Source of the DNA: SIG598 sp045605025
GTDB lineage: Bacteria > Bacillota > Clostridia > Oscillospirales > Acutalibacteraceae
Length of the DNA: 54,167 nt
NCBI GenBank assembly: GCA_045605025.1
Contig: JAZUPE010000064.1
Location: 1 to 54,167 of the forward strand
Direction: 5' to 3'
Under the pieces are notes generated by a model. The model was given only the letters and a program-made list of their open reading frames with translations, did not search any database and was not told the DNA's origin. Position 1 is the stretch's first letter. Each line of letters starts with the position of its first letter. Both the position numbers and the translations under genes were made by a program. Positions 13,985 through 22,465 of this stretch are shown here, piece after piece.

Positions 13985-16471
13985 TCAGCCGATGTTCACG
14001 GCAATGGAATCGTCACGGACAGAAATAACCATGCGCTTCGGAGGTACGGAGCCATGCTCGATGAGCAGCTGAGCCAGCTTGTCTTCCACCTCTCGGCGGA
14101 TAAGACTGCGCAGGTCGCGGGCAGCGCTCTTGCCTCCCTTTGCGCGCGCGGCGAGCCATGCATAGACTTTGTCCTCCACGACCAGCTCGCAGCCCTTTTC
14201 CGCAAGGGAAGGAACATATTCGCTGCACATCAGCTGTGCGATGGCGGCGAAGTCCTCGTCGGTGAGTGTGTTAAAGCACACTACCTCGTCCACTCGGGCG
14301 AGAAATTCCGGACGCAGGAAATCAGAAAGAGCCTTGAGGGCCTTTTCCTTTGCCAGCTCTCCTGCCGACTTGGCAAAGCCGAGGGAGGAAGTGTTGCTGT
14401 TGCTGCCCGCGATGGTGGTCATGTCGATAACGGTGTTCTCAAAGCTGACAGTGCGGCCCTGAGCGTGGTTGATCTTGCCTTCGTCAAGGATCTGCAGCAG
14501 AATATTCAGCACATCGGGGTGTGCTTTTTCGATCTCGTCAAACAGCACCACCGAATAGGGCTTGCGGCGCACCTTCTCGGTAAGCTGACCTGCCTCGTCG
14601 TAACCAACATATCCCGGGGGAGAGCCGATAATGCGGCTGACAGAGTGCTTCTCCATGAATTCGCTCATGTCCAGACGGATAAGAGTTTCCGGAGCGTCAA
14701 ACAGCTCCGCAGCAAGGACTTTGACCAGTTCGGTCTTTCCTATACCGGTAGGACCTACGAATATGAAGCTGGCGGGACGGCGGCGGGGGCTGATCTGCAC
14801 CCTGTTGCGGCGGATGGCAGCGGAAACAAGATCCACGGCTTCGTCCTGCCCCTTGATCTTTTCCTTCATGCGGTCGGCAAGCTGGACAAGACGCTTGTAC
14901 TCCGACTCTTCGATACGGCTGGCGGGAATGCCGGTCCACAGTTCGATGACACGGGCAAGATCGCCCTCGGTCACGTCAGATTCGTCAGCTTCCGGACGCA
15001 GTTCCTCAATGCGCTGCTCAAGGCGCAGGATCTGGGTGCGCAGCTCAGCGACCTTCTGGAAATCAGCCTCGGTGGGAGAGCCTTCGTTTCGCTCGGAAAG
15101 ATGCTCCATCTTAGTGCGGGCCTTGTTCAGTTCGGTGTTCAGCCGGACAGTTTCTTCCCTTGCCTTGTTGCGCAGAGCAGCACAGGCACAGGCTTCGTCA
15201 AGCAGGTCGATAGCCTTGTCGGGCAGAAAACGGTCGGTGATATATCTTTCGGCAAGTGTGACCGCGCGCACTATCATGTCGTCGCTGAAGGTCACGCCGT
15301 GATGATCCTCGTAATAATCCTTGATTCCACGCAGCACCTCGATGGCTTCGGCAACCGACGGCTCCTCCACCTTGACCGGCTGGAAGCGGCGCTCAAGGGC
15401 GGTGTCTTTTTCGATATGCTTGCGGTATTCGGTGAATGTTGTTGCGCCGATAACCTGCAGCTCACCTCTGGAAAGAGCCGGCTTGAGGATGTTGGCGGCA
15501 TTCATGGAACCCTCGGCATCGCCGGTACCCACAAGGTTGTGTACCTCGTCGATGAACAGAATGACATTGCCCACCGACTTGACCTCATCGATCAGTCCCT
15601 TGATGCGGCTCTCAAACTGTCCGCGGAACTGAGTTCCGGCAACGAGCGCGGTAAGGTCAAGCAAAAACAGCTGCTTTTCAGCAAGACGCTGAGGGACACA
15701 TCCGGCAACGATGCGCAGGGCAAGTCCTTCGGCAATGGCGGTCTTGCCGACGCCCGGTTCACCGATCAGACAGGGATTGTTCTTCTGTCTGCGGGAAAGA
15801 ATCTGCACTATGCGTTCAATCTCGCGGTCACGTCCGATAACGCGATCAATTCTGCCTTCGCGCGCCTTACGTGTCAGGTTGGAGCAATATGTGTCAAGAT
15901 ACTTGTATTTTTTCTCTTTACGGCCTTTGCGCCCCTTCTTTTCCGAAGCGCCGTCGGCATAAGCTGCTCCTCCGGGCTGGAAACTGCTGCCGAAAAGCTG
16001 CTCAAAGGGAGAGAAAAAGTGTTTTTTTGGAGACGCATCATCGTCGCCTCCGCTCTCCTCTGTGTCATCGGAACAATCGTCATCCTCGTCCTCGTCAGCC
16101 ACCGGAGCAAGGGCTGGTGGCTCACTTCCGGAAGACGCATCATCGGAAGAAAGTTCACCGGAAGGAGCGTCATCCTCCTCATCGTCAATCTCTTCGGCAA
16201 AGAAATCATCGATATCGCTCAGTTCATCGGAAATGAATCCCAGATGACCGGCAAGCGGGGAGTCTCCCGAAACCATCTCAGCCAGCTGATTTTCCATGGC
16301 TTCAATGTTGTCGTCGGTCATGCCCAGCTGCTTCATGATAGAATCGACCTGAGGGATATGCAGCTCGCGGGCGCAGGTCAGACAAAGTCCCGCGTTGTCT
16401 GACTGTCCATCGCCGAACATTCCGGAGATGAACACAACGGCCTGTCTTTTTTTGCAACGTGTACAAAGCAT
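13985..16471 (-). CDS. ATP-dependent Clp-family unfoldase, ClpE-like (zinc finger, two AAA+ domains)
   Basis: 828 residues. The N-terminus has a zinc finger (CTRC at 3-6, CLTC at about 30-33) in place of the Clp_N repeats of ClpC, the hallmark of ClpE. Residues about 85-165 are a long acidic/Ser-rich linker. AAA+ domain 1 has GEPGVGKT and FIDEVHNLVG; a coiled-coil middle domain with VAELRTQILRLEQRIEEL follows; AAA+ domain 2 has GPTGIGKTE and FDEIEKAHPD. SSLGFAKS near the C-terminal third supplies the LGF loop that docks ClpP, so it probably unfolds substrates for ClpP. No CtsR, mcsA or mcsB gene is adjacent. The Shine-Dalgarno is weak. Confidence 0.92.
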   Translation of the reverse strand: MLCTRCKKRQAVVFISGMFGDGQSDNAGLCLTCARELHIPQVDSIMKQLGMTDDNIEAMENQLAEMVSGDSPLAGHLGFISDELSDIDDFFAEEIDDEEDDAPSGELSSDDASSGSEPPALAPVADEDEDDDCSDDTEESGGDDDASPKKHFFSPFEQLFGSSFQPGGAAYADGASEKKGRKGRKEKKYKYLDTYCSNLTRKAREGRIDRVIGRDREIERIVQILSRRQKNNPCLIGEPGVGKTAIAEGLALRIVAGCVPQRLAEKQLFLLDLTALVAGTQFRGQFESRIKGLIDEVKSVGNVILFIDEVHNLVGTGDAEGSMNAANILKPALSRGELQVIGATTFTEYRKHIEKDTALERRFQPVKVEEPSVAEAIEVLRGIKDYYEDHHGVTFSDDMIVRAVTLAERYITDRFLPDKAIDLLDEACACAALRNKAREETVRLNTELNKARTKMEHLSERNEGSPTEADFQKVAELRTQILRLEQRIEELRPEADESDVTEGDLARVIELWTGIPASRIEESEYKRLVQLADRMKEKIKGQDEAVDLVSAAIRRNRVQISPRRRPASFIFVGPTGIGKTELVKVLAAELFDAPETLIRLDMSEFMEKHSVSRIIGSPPGYVGYDEAGQLTEKVRRKPYSVVLFDEIEKAHPDVLNILLQILDEGKINHAQGRTVSFENTVIDMTTIAGSNSNTSSLGFAKSAGELAKEKALKALSDFLRPEFLARVDEVVCFNTLTDEDFAAIAQLMCSEYVPSLAEKGCELVVEDKVYAWLAARAKGGKSAARDLRSLIRREVEDKLAQLLIEHGSVPPKRMVISVRDDSIAVNIG

Positions 16472-16632
16472 TTATACGGAATACCGCGATCCGCCGGAGC
16501 GGATGCCCTTTCTTTTGAATATGCAGATGCCGCCGGTCGGTTGACGGCGGCGTTTCCGGCGTTGCCGGTTATGCAATGGAGATAACCGGACCGGAGAAAA
16601 ACGCCGGTAAGGTTATCGGAAGAAATGTAAAA

Positions 16633-17370
16633 TCAGAATGTCATTGTATAGATGCCGTTGCCCATGAACAGCATCAGAATGTTCTGGTGATAGAACAGCT
16701 TGAAAATAAACGAGCTGCCGAGAGTTTTGGTGTTCAGCAGTGGAAGTTCCGGCAGAGCAGGGAGCACCAGCTGCAGCGTGGTTACGATTACGGTAACCAC
16801 GATCAGACCCTTGAAGCACCCGAAAACGCCGCACAGCACGGTGTTCTGAGTAGCGCGGTCGGGGGTGTACAGGGCGTTTTCCACCATCGCGCCGATGGCG
16901 GTGACAAGATACTGCAGTCCGATAAAGAACAGCACGCAGAAGGTGCCGCGGAAGACACCCTCAATAACCGGACGGGCCAGCAGATCCACGATCTGGAAGT
17001 TCGCATCACTTGCGCCGCTGTGCACCAGCCGCTCCACCTCTGCGATAACCGCGTCGGAATTGATCTGATAGCTGTCAGCCGCGTTGCGTACAACCGACGG
17101 GAGCTTGTCCATGATAATCCTGTACCGGGATACGGTACTTTCAAGCGAATGGCTTCCGGCAACAACGCCTGCAATGTTCTCGGCAAACACCTTGCGGAAC
17201 AGCATTTCATATCCCACCCCCGAAAGCATAATGCTCAGCGGAACGGTAAGGATGGCTGCAATTACAAAGCATACGGTTTCTATACCGCAGCGCAGCTGGG
17301 GACGTTTGTAATTCTTTATTACAAAGCGCGCCAGCAGTAGCAGAATAAGCACATCAATAATTATACCCAT
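16633..17370 (-). CDS. CvpA-family-like membrane protein
   Basis: 245 residues. Hydrophobic segments lie near 3-16, 28-50, 135-160 and 180-205, with an extracytoplasmic-looking central region (about 65-125). The opening MGIIIDVLILLLL and the later helices resemble CvpA (colicin V production) family proteins, but the match is by general layout and not a decisive motif. The final residues LFMGNGIYTMTF follow an amphipathic stretch. It is upstream of the ClpE-like gene (about 160 bp) and could share a transcript. The intervening segment has GC-rich inverted repeats, for example 16529-16551. Confidence 0.6.
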   Translation of the reverse strand: MGIIIDVLILLLLARFVIKNYKRPQLRCGIETVCFVIAAILTVPLSIMLSGVGYEMLFRKVFAENIAGVVAGSHSLESTVSRYRIIMDKLPSVVRNAADSYQINSDAVIAEVERLVHSGASDANFQIVDLLARPVIEGVFRGTFCVLFFIGLQYLVTAIGAMVENALYTPDRATQNTVLCGVFGCFKGLIVVTVIVTTLQLVLPALPELPLLNTKTLGSSFIFKLFYHQNILMLFMGNGIYTMTF

Positions 17371-17408
17371 GTTAACACACTGCCTTTCGTAGCAGATAAG
17401 ACCGAATA

Positions 17409-18095
17409 TTACCGGTTTTTCTGATTTCTGGATGTGATGAAATCCACCGAACGCTCAAGGGAATCCCGGGAAGCCTCCGGCATGGGCTTTCCCGAGTTGC
17501 GGAAATCGAACGTATCGGCAAAGGCGCGCAGATCACCCACAAGGCTGTGGCAGTATCCTGCGGTCAGTTTGTTTGACACCGTGCAGAAATCTTTGTACTG
17601 CTTGCCAAGAGTTTTCTTGCCCTCGCTGATCATTCGTCTGTAGTGGGGCAGACATATATGCTCCTGAGCGGCGAACAGTGCGCGGAATTCAGCCTCGTCG
17701 CGGTAGGTGCGGTAAACCGTGTCAAGGGCGCGGGCAAGGTTGCGTTCTATCATATCGCAGACAAAACATGATCCCTCAAGAGCGGTCAGACCCTTGACGG
17801 AACCGGCGTCAGCAGAACGCAGGAGTTTCTTCTCAATCTCCTCAAGATGGGTGGTCAGAGTAAGACACACCGGCAGACGCTGTCCGGTTTTGGCAAGCAT
17901 CTGGAAGAAATGACGCTCGCAGAAACCGGTTCTGTTGGTCATCTCACGGATATCCGGCTCCATCATTGCGGCGCCGGTGATGTAGTCCACATATTTTTCC
18001 TCGATGGTGTTGCGCATGCGGCAGATAGGGCATCCGCCGGTCTGCTCGAATATTTCATTTACGGGAATGGTACAGATGTTTTCTCTCATAATCAT
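17409..18095 (-). CDS. DUF6062 family protein
   Basis: 228 residues. Recurring Cys/His signatures are typical of this family: GGCPICRMR (about 20-28), TGFCERHFFQML (about 57-68), GSCFVCDMIERN (about 108-119) and HICLPHYRRM (about 146-155), suggesting metal or cluster binding. The family is common in anaerobic Clostridia and has no assigned activity. A possible second start is the Met two codons in. A promoter is present upstream (18166-18194), about 70 bp before the start. The gene precedes the CvpA-like gene by 38 bp, so the minus-strand run 18095-13382 may be one operon. Confidence 0.8.
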   Translation of the reverse strand: MIMRENICTIPVNEIFEQTGGCPICRMRNTIEEKYVDYITGAAMMEPDIREMTNRTGFCERHFFQMLAKTGQRLPVCLTLTTHLEEIEKKLLRSADAGSVKGLTALEGSCFVCDMIERNLARALDTVYRTYRDEAEFRALFAAQEHICLPHYRRMISEGKKTLGKQYKDFCTVSNKLTAGYCHSLVGDLRAFADTFDFRNSGKPMPEASRDSLERSVDFITSRNQKNR

Positions 18096-18165
18096 GCACC
18101 GGCATCCATATGATGCCCGCTCCTTATTATTTTGTCATTATCCACAGGGTATTTATTGAATTATA

Positions 18166-18194
18166 ATTTTACCATATAACATGATTGTTTACAA
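18166..18194 (-). promoter_or_regulatory. Promoter of the DUF6062 gene
   Basis: Minus-strand TTGTAA (18194-18189), 17 bp, TAAAAT (18171-18166). Confidence 0.6.
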
Positions 18195-18314
18195 TATATC
18201 ACAGGCGAAAAAATGTCCCTATTTTCGGAAAAATGCAGACCGTGACCGCCGGAATTACGTTGCTCCGTCCACGTTATACATTTTGAAACATATGTTAATT
18301 ATGATGTTTTTCGA

Positions 18315-18343
18315 TTGTATTCCACCTAAGGAAATGATATTAT
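18315..18343 (+). promoter_or_regulatory. Promoter of the NadA-like gene
   Basis: TTGTAT (18315-18320), 17 bp, TATTAT (18338-18343), 36 bp before the GTG start. Confidence 0.6.
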
Positions 18344-18379
18344 TGAGTTAGGAAATACTCTGTTTTCAGGGAAGGATGA

Positions 18380-19327
18380 GTGAGGTTGGCTGTCAGGGAT
18401 ATACCCGAACTCAAAAGTGATATTCTGTCGGCGGCGAAATCTGCGGATACCGCGGTTCTTGTGCACAGTTACGAGGATCCGGATCTTATGGACATAGCCG
18501 ACTGCTCGGGCGATTGCGTTGACCTTGCCTGTGCGCTCCGGCGCAGTAATCACCCACGGGCGGTGGTGTGCGGCGTAAGATTCGTCGCGGAAACAATTGC
18601 GCTGCTGTGTCCTGACAGAGAAATTATCCTCGCACACCCTCAGGCGCGCTGCCCCATGTCCGGTCAGGTCTATCCCGGCAGAGTGCGCGCGTGGAGAGAG
18701 GAGCATCCGGAAACCTGCGTTGTGTGCTCGGTGCATTTCGGAGCGGGAATCAAGGCGGAAAGTGATCTGTGCATCACCTTCAACAACGCCCTTAAAGTGC
18801 TGAGCGCATCAAATGCCCGCAGAATGCTGCTGCTTACCGATAACAATCTGGGGCAGTGGCTCAGTGAAAGACTGCCGGAAAAAGAGATAGAACTGTGGCC
18901 CTGCAGCTGTCCGGCGATGAGCGGCGCGCGGGCGGTGGATATTGAGTTGTGCCGCACCAAATGGCCGCAGGCTCTCGTTGCCGCCAACGGCTGTCTTCCT
19001 ACCGAAGTCACGGCGGCAGCGGATATGTCCGGAAGCACAGAGCAGATTCTGGAATTCTGCCGGCAGACCGACCGCGATGTCATAATCGCCGACGAAGTCA
19101 GCGTCTGCAGTTCCCTCAGAAGACAGTATCCGGATAAAGGAATCTGGCAGCTTGCTCCCAGCAAGCTTATATGCAGCAACATGAAAATCACCAACCTTGA
19201 GATACTTGAAAGAGCGGTGAAGGGCGAGTTCGGGGTCCGTGTTGAGGTTGATCCCGGACTTGCGTCAAGGGCTCTGGTGCCGGTTAGGCGAATGCTGGAA
19301 CTGAGCGGGGTTTCGGATTTCTCCTGA
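18380..19327 (+). CDS. Divergent NadA (quinolinate synthase) homologue with retained cluster Cys
   Basis: 315 residues from GTG 18380 with GGAAGGA upstream. The NadA fold is clear: HSYEDPDLMDIAD, VVCGVRFVAETIALL, an EVTAAADMSGST block and a C-terminal SKLICSNMKITNLE. The three Cys that hold the 4Fe-4S cluster in NadA align at Cys91, Cys177 and Cys265. However the substrate residues do not: the usual HPE is Ala-Asn-Gly (202-204), the CxxH His is Met180, the YVN segment reads SVH (117-119), the TS segment reads TF and GDS reads GDC (46). No nadB or nadC is nearby. It is probably an Fe-S protein of altered function; quinolinate synthesis is doubtful. Confidence 0.8.
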   Translation: MRLAVRDIPELKSDILSAAKSADTAVLVHSYEDPDLMDIADCSGDCVDLACALRRSNHPRAVVCGVRFVAETIALLCPDREIILAHPQARCPMSGQVYPGRVRAWREEHPETCVVCSVHFGAGIKAESDLCITFNNALKVLSASNARRMLLLTDNNLGQWLSERLPEKEIELWPCSCPAMSGARAVDIELCRTKWPQALVAANGCLPTEVTAAADMSGSTEQILEFCRQTDRDVIIADEVSVCSSLRRQYPDKGIWQLAPSKLICSNMKITNLEILERAVKGEFGVRVEVDPGLASRALVPVRRMLELSGVSDFS

Positions 19328-19666
19328 GCCTTAGTAAGAACAGCAAACGGTGGGCGGTAGTTGTTGTATATGCATAATCTGTCAACAATGTCACGATGAA
19401 TTTATGTGAAGTATACATGAACAATAGCAAAAAGACTTTCTTTTTTTGAAAATCTATGATAGAATATAGTCGCGGAAATAGTGATACTGAAGAACCGGTT
19501 CCTGTGTGAAGCAATGTTGTGTAATCGACAGAAATTCAGATTATACAGCGTTCCAGGTCAGATTCCTGTGTATATTGAAGGATTCAGTCAACGAGACCGC
19601 CGACAAGGGCTCAGCCGTGTCAGAGCGGCCAGCCCAATGCAGCGTATAGCTTGGAGTGAGGTATAA
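19328..19666 (+). other. Long leader region before the XRE-S24 gene
   Basis: 339 bp with no convincing gene. It contains an AT-rich block with a possible -10 TAGAAT near 19460, a perfect palindrome GAACCGGTTC (19492-19501) and a 9-bp direct repeat TTCCTGTGT (19499-19507 and 19563-19571), then a GC-rich stretch up to the ATG with GGAGTGAGG as ribosome-binding site. Short ORFs inside lack good starts. It may be a regulated 5' leader or the operator of the following regulator. Confidence 0.4.
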
Positions 19667-20362
19667 ATGAGAAAACCACAAACCCCTGAAAAGAAAGAAG
19701 AAATGATCCGAATCGGCAGCCGTCTTAATGAGATCAGACGCGAAGCCGGACTGTCTCTCAGTGATGTTGCCGACCGTCTCAGCCGTGAGTACGGAGCCAA
19801 CACCAACAAAGGAATGATCTCAAAGTACGAAAACGGAATCCATGAACCGTCGGCAAGCACCATCTACTGCCTGAGCAGGATTTTCGGTGTGTCGTCTGAT
19901 TACATCATGTGCCGCACGGACGAAAAGTATGAGGCCGCTCCCACGCAGGGCGCGGAGGCTACCGGTTACTGCGTCAAACTGTTCACCTCTATGACCGACC
20001 GTGACACCGGCGTTCAGGATGAAAACAGAACCATTCTTATTCCTAAAGACTGGCTGGTGGGCGGACGTGAGTATTTTGCCTACCGTGTCAAGGGCGGAAG
20101 AGCAGCTCCCCGCTATTTTGACGGAGATATCATCATCTTCGAACGCAAGATCAAGACCCGCAAGGATCAGGTCGCGCTGGTAAGCGTCGGCGATGCCGAA
20201 GCAGTGCTTTGCCTCGTTACCAAGAAGCGCAACGGAAAGATCATCAAGCCCATCGATCCTGCGTATGACAGCCATTTCTACACCACCGAGGAAATCGCGG
20301 AAATTCCCGTAAAGATTCTCGGCGTGGCGGTAGAACTTCGCCGTCAGGATTTTGAAGACTGA
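19667..20362 (+). CDS. XRE-family regulator with catalytically inactive S24/LexA-like domain
   Basis: 231 residues. Residues 15-80 are a helix-turn-helix of the Cro/CI type (LSLSDVADRLSR, GMISKYENGIHEPS). Residues about 100-228 have the S24 peptidase fold: FAYRVKGGRAAPRYFDGD (138-154), VALVSVG and KIIKPIDPAY. In active LexA/CI proteins the first block reads GdSM.P with the nucleophilic Ser; here the Ser position is Arg145. The Lys of the vvKrl block is replaced in EAVLCLV. Self-cleavage is therefore not expected, and the domain may only dimerise or sense a ligand. The gene has its own terminator and follows the NadA-like gene. Confidence 0.85.
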   Translation: MRKPQTPEKKEEMIRIGSRLNEIRREAGLSLSDVADRLSREYGANTNKGMISKYENGIHEPSASTIYCLSRIFGVSSDYIMCRTDEKYEAAPTQGAEATGYCVKLFTSMTDRDTGVQDENRTILIPKDWLVGGREYFAYRVKGGRAAPRYFDGDIIIFERKIKTRKDQVALVSVGDAEAVLCLVTKKRNGKIIKPIDPAYDSHFYTTEEIAEIPVKILGVAVELRRQDFED

Positions 20363-20391
20363 TCAGTAACTATACGGACATAATCAATCAT

Positions 20392-20446
20392 CGAACCACA
20401 AAGGGTTTGCGGTGCAGACCCCTTGTGGTTCGTACTGTTTTTTCGA
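20392..20446 (+). terminator. Terminator after the XRE-S24 gene
   Basis: Stem CGAACCACAA/TTGTGGTTCG with further G-C pairs inside (20392-20432), followed shortly by TACTGTTTTTTC. Confidence 0.85.
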
Positions 20447-20453
20447 GGTATTC

Positions 20454-20483
20454 TTGACACCGGCTGCCGGGAGTGGGTATTAT
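20454..20483 (+). promoter_or_regulatory. Promoter of uvrC
   Basis: TTGACA (20454-20459), 18 bp, TATTAT (20478-20483), 34 bp before the start. Confidence 0.8.
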
Positions 20484-20516
20484 ATATGAGGCGAATACAA
20501 AAAAGGAGGGATCCTC

Positions 20517-22361
20517 ATGCAGGAAAAAAGACCGGGCGACCTTGCGCGGCTGAGAGCAAAGGCGATGAAACTGCCCTTGCGCCCCGGAGTATACATCATG
20601 AAGGATTCCTCAAACAGGATAATATATATCGGTAAGGCGAAGGCACTCAAGAACCGTGTCAGTCAGTATTTCGGCTCGCAGAACAAGCACTCGGGCAAGG
20701 TGCGCACAATGGTCAGCAAGGTGTGCGATTTTGACTATGTTGTCACCGATTCCGAATACGAAGCGCTTGTTCTTGAATGCAACCTCATCAAGCTTCACAC
20801 GCCGCACTATAACATCCTTCTCAAGGATGACAAGGGCTATCATTATATCCGCATCACCAACGAGGATTATCCCCGCATCACCGTGGTCAAACAGCTTCCG
20901 AACGATGATTCACGGCTGATCGGACCATATACAAGCAGTTCAACTGTCAACGGTTCGGTGGACGAAGCCAACCGGATTTTCCGTCTGGCCACTTGCAAAC
21001 GCCGTTTTCCTCAGGAAATCGGTAAAGGAAGACCCTGCCTCAACTATTCTATCAAGCAGTGCATGGCGCCATGCCGCGGAAAAATCACCCCTGAAGAATA
21101 TCACGAGGCGGTGGATCAGGCGATCGAATTCCTGCAGGGCGGCACTGAGCAGAGCGTTCGCGCTTTGACCTCCCAGATGGAGGAAGCAGCCGAAAATCTG
21201 GAGTTTGAAAAGGCCGCACAGCTTCGTGACCGGATTAATGCTCTCAACGGCATCGGAGCCCGTCAGAAGGTGGTCATGGCAAAGGTGGAGGAACAGGACG
21301 TTTTTGCCGTCTCTCAGAGTGCAAAGGACGCCTGCTGCGTGGTGTTTCGCTTTCTTGGAGGCAGAATGGTGGACAGCCAGTCTTTTATGCTGGGAGAAAT
21401 AGAGTCACCGCAGAATGCCTTGAGCCAGATGATCCGTCAGTATTACTCCATTCGCGACCGGATCCCCCCGCGCATTGCTCTTGACGTGGAGGCGGAGGAT
21501 CAGCAGCTTCTTGAGCAGTGGCTCAGTGAAAAGGCAGGACGCAAGGTGACCATCACCGTTCCGCAGCGTGGTGAGCAGGCGCATCTGACGCAGATGTGCC
21601 GCCAGAATGCAGCCGAACATCTTGCCAATCCACGCGGGCGTCTGGGATCCCACGCGGCTGCTCTTGACGAACTTGGCCGGTTGCTGGGACTTTCCAAGCC
21701 GCCGGAATACATCGAAGCCTACGATATTTCCAACACCGCCGGCGAAAGCAATGTGGCGGGCATGGTGGTCTTTGAGGATGGTCTGCCGCTAAAGTCGGCA
21801 TACAAGCGATTCAAGATCAAAACCGTTGTCGGACAGGATGACTACGGCTCCATGCGCGAGGTCATCTGCCGCCGCATACAGGAATACCGCGCACATAAAG
21901 GGGAGGAAGGCTTTGGCAGACTTCCGTCGCTCATTCTGCTTGACGGCGGCGAGGGTCACGTTGCGGCAATAAAGCCGCTTATCGAAGCCAGCGGACTGGA
22001 TATTCCCGTGTTCGGCATGGTAAAGGACGACAAGCATCGCACCCGCGCCATAGCAGCTGGCGGCGGAGAGATTGCCATCTCCGGCAACCGCGCCGCGTTC
22101 ACGCTGGTGTCCTCCATTCAGGAGGAAGTGCATCGCTTTGCCATCGCCTACCACAGACAATCCCGCAGCAAATCTGTCAAAGGACTTTCACTCACGCGCA
22201 TCGATGGTATCGGCCCTGCACGTGCAAAAGTGCTGCTGCAGGAGTTCCGCACAATAGGCGCGATAAAGAAAGCGTCGGTGGATGAGCTGGCAGCGGTCAA
22301 AGGAATGACCCGTTCCGCGGCGCAGGCCATTTATGATCACTTCCGCGCGGAGGAAGAATGA
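20517..22361 (+). CDS. uvrC: Excinuclease ABC subunit C
   Basis: 614 residues, AAAAGGAGG upstream. The GIY-YIG nuclease domain (GVYIMKDSSNRIIYIGKAKAL) cuts on the 3' side; the UVR domain LEFEKAAQLRDRI at about residue 225 binds UvrB. The C-terminal RNase H-like nuclease begins at YDISNTAGESNVAGMVVF with later DGGEGH, and makes the 5' cut. Tandem helix-hairpin-helix motifs close the protein (LTRIDGIGPARAKVLL and AAVKGMTRSAAQAI). All parts of nucleotide excision repair UvrC are present at normal length. It is a single-gene transcript with its own promoter and terminator. Confidence 0.98.
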   Translation: MQEKRPGDLARLRAKAMKLPLRPGVYIMKDSSNRIIYIGKAKALKNRVSQYFGSQNKHSGKVRTMVSKVCDFDYVVTDSEYEALVLECNLIKLHTPHYNILLKDDKGYHYIRITNEDYPRITVVKQLPNDDSRLIGPYTSSSTVNGSVDEANRIFRLATCKRRFPQEIGKGRPCLNYSIKQCMAPCRGKITPEEYHEAVDQAIEFLQGGTEQSVRALTSQMEEAAENLEFEKAAQLRDRINALNGIGARQKVVMAKVEEQDVFAVSQSAKDACCVVFRFLGGRMVDSQSFMLGEIESPQNALSQMIRQYYSIRDRIPPRIALDVEAEDQQLLEQWLSEKAGRKVTITVPQRGEQAHLTQMCRQNAAEHLANPRGRLGSHAAALDELGRLLGLSKPPEYIEAYDISNTAGESNVAGMVVFEDGLPLKSAYKRFKIKTVVGQDDYGSMREVICRRIQEYRAHKGEEGFGRLPSLILLDGGEGHVAAIKPLIEASGLDIPVFGMVKDDKHRTRAIAAGGGEIAISGNRAAFTLVSSIQEEVHRFAIAYHRQSRSKSVKGLSLTRIDGIGPARAKVLLQEFRTIGAIKKASVDELAAVKGMTRSAAQAIYDHFRAEEE

Positions 22362-22389
22362 CAGCGCATCGCCGGCAAATGAAGAAATA

Positions 22390-22440
22390 AAAAACAGCGA
22401 GGAGCGCTACCCGTATGGGTATGTTCCTCGCTGTTTTTTG
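22390..22440. terminator. Bidirectional terminator between uvrC and the DUF4340 gene
   Basis: AAAAAACAGCGAGGA pairs with TCCTCGCTGTTTTTT. The A-run on one side and T-run on the other make it usable from both strands. Confidence 0.92.
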
Positions 22441-22465
22441 TAAGCATAAAACGGATAAATGAGAG

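Noticed and set aside
14054..16402. 782-codon open frame antisense to the ClpE-like gene
   Set aside because: It is the shadow of a well-supported AAA+ gene. The translation has no family motifs, and the long frame follows from third-position GC bias.
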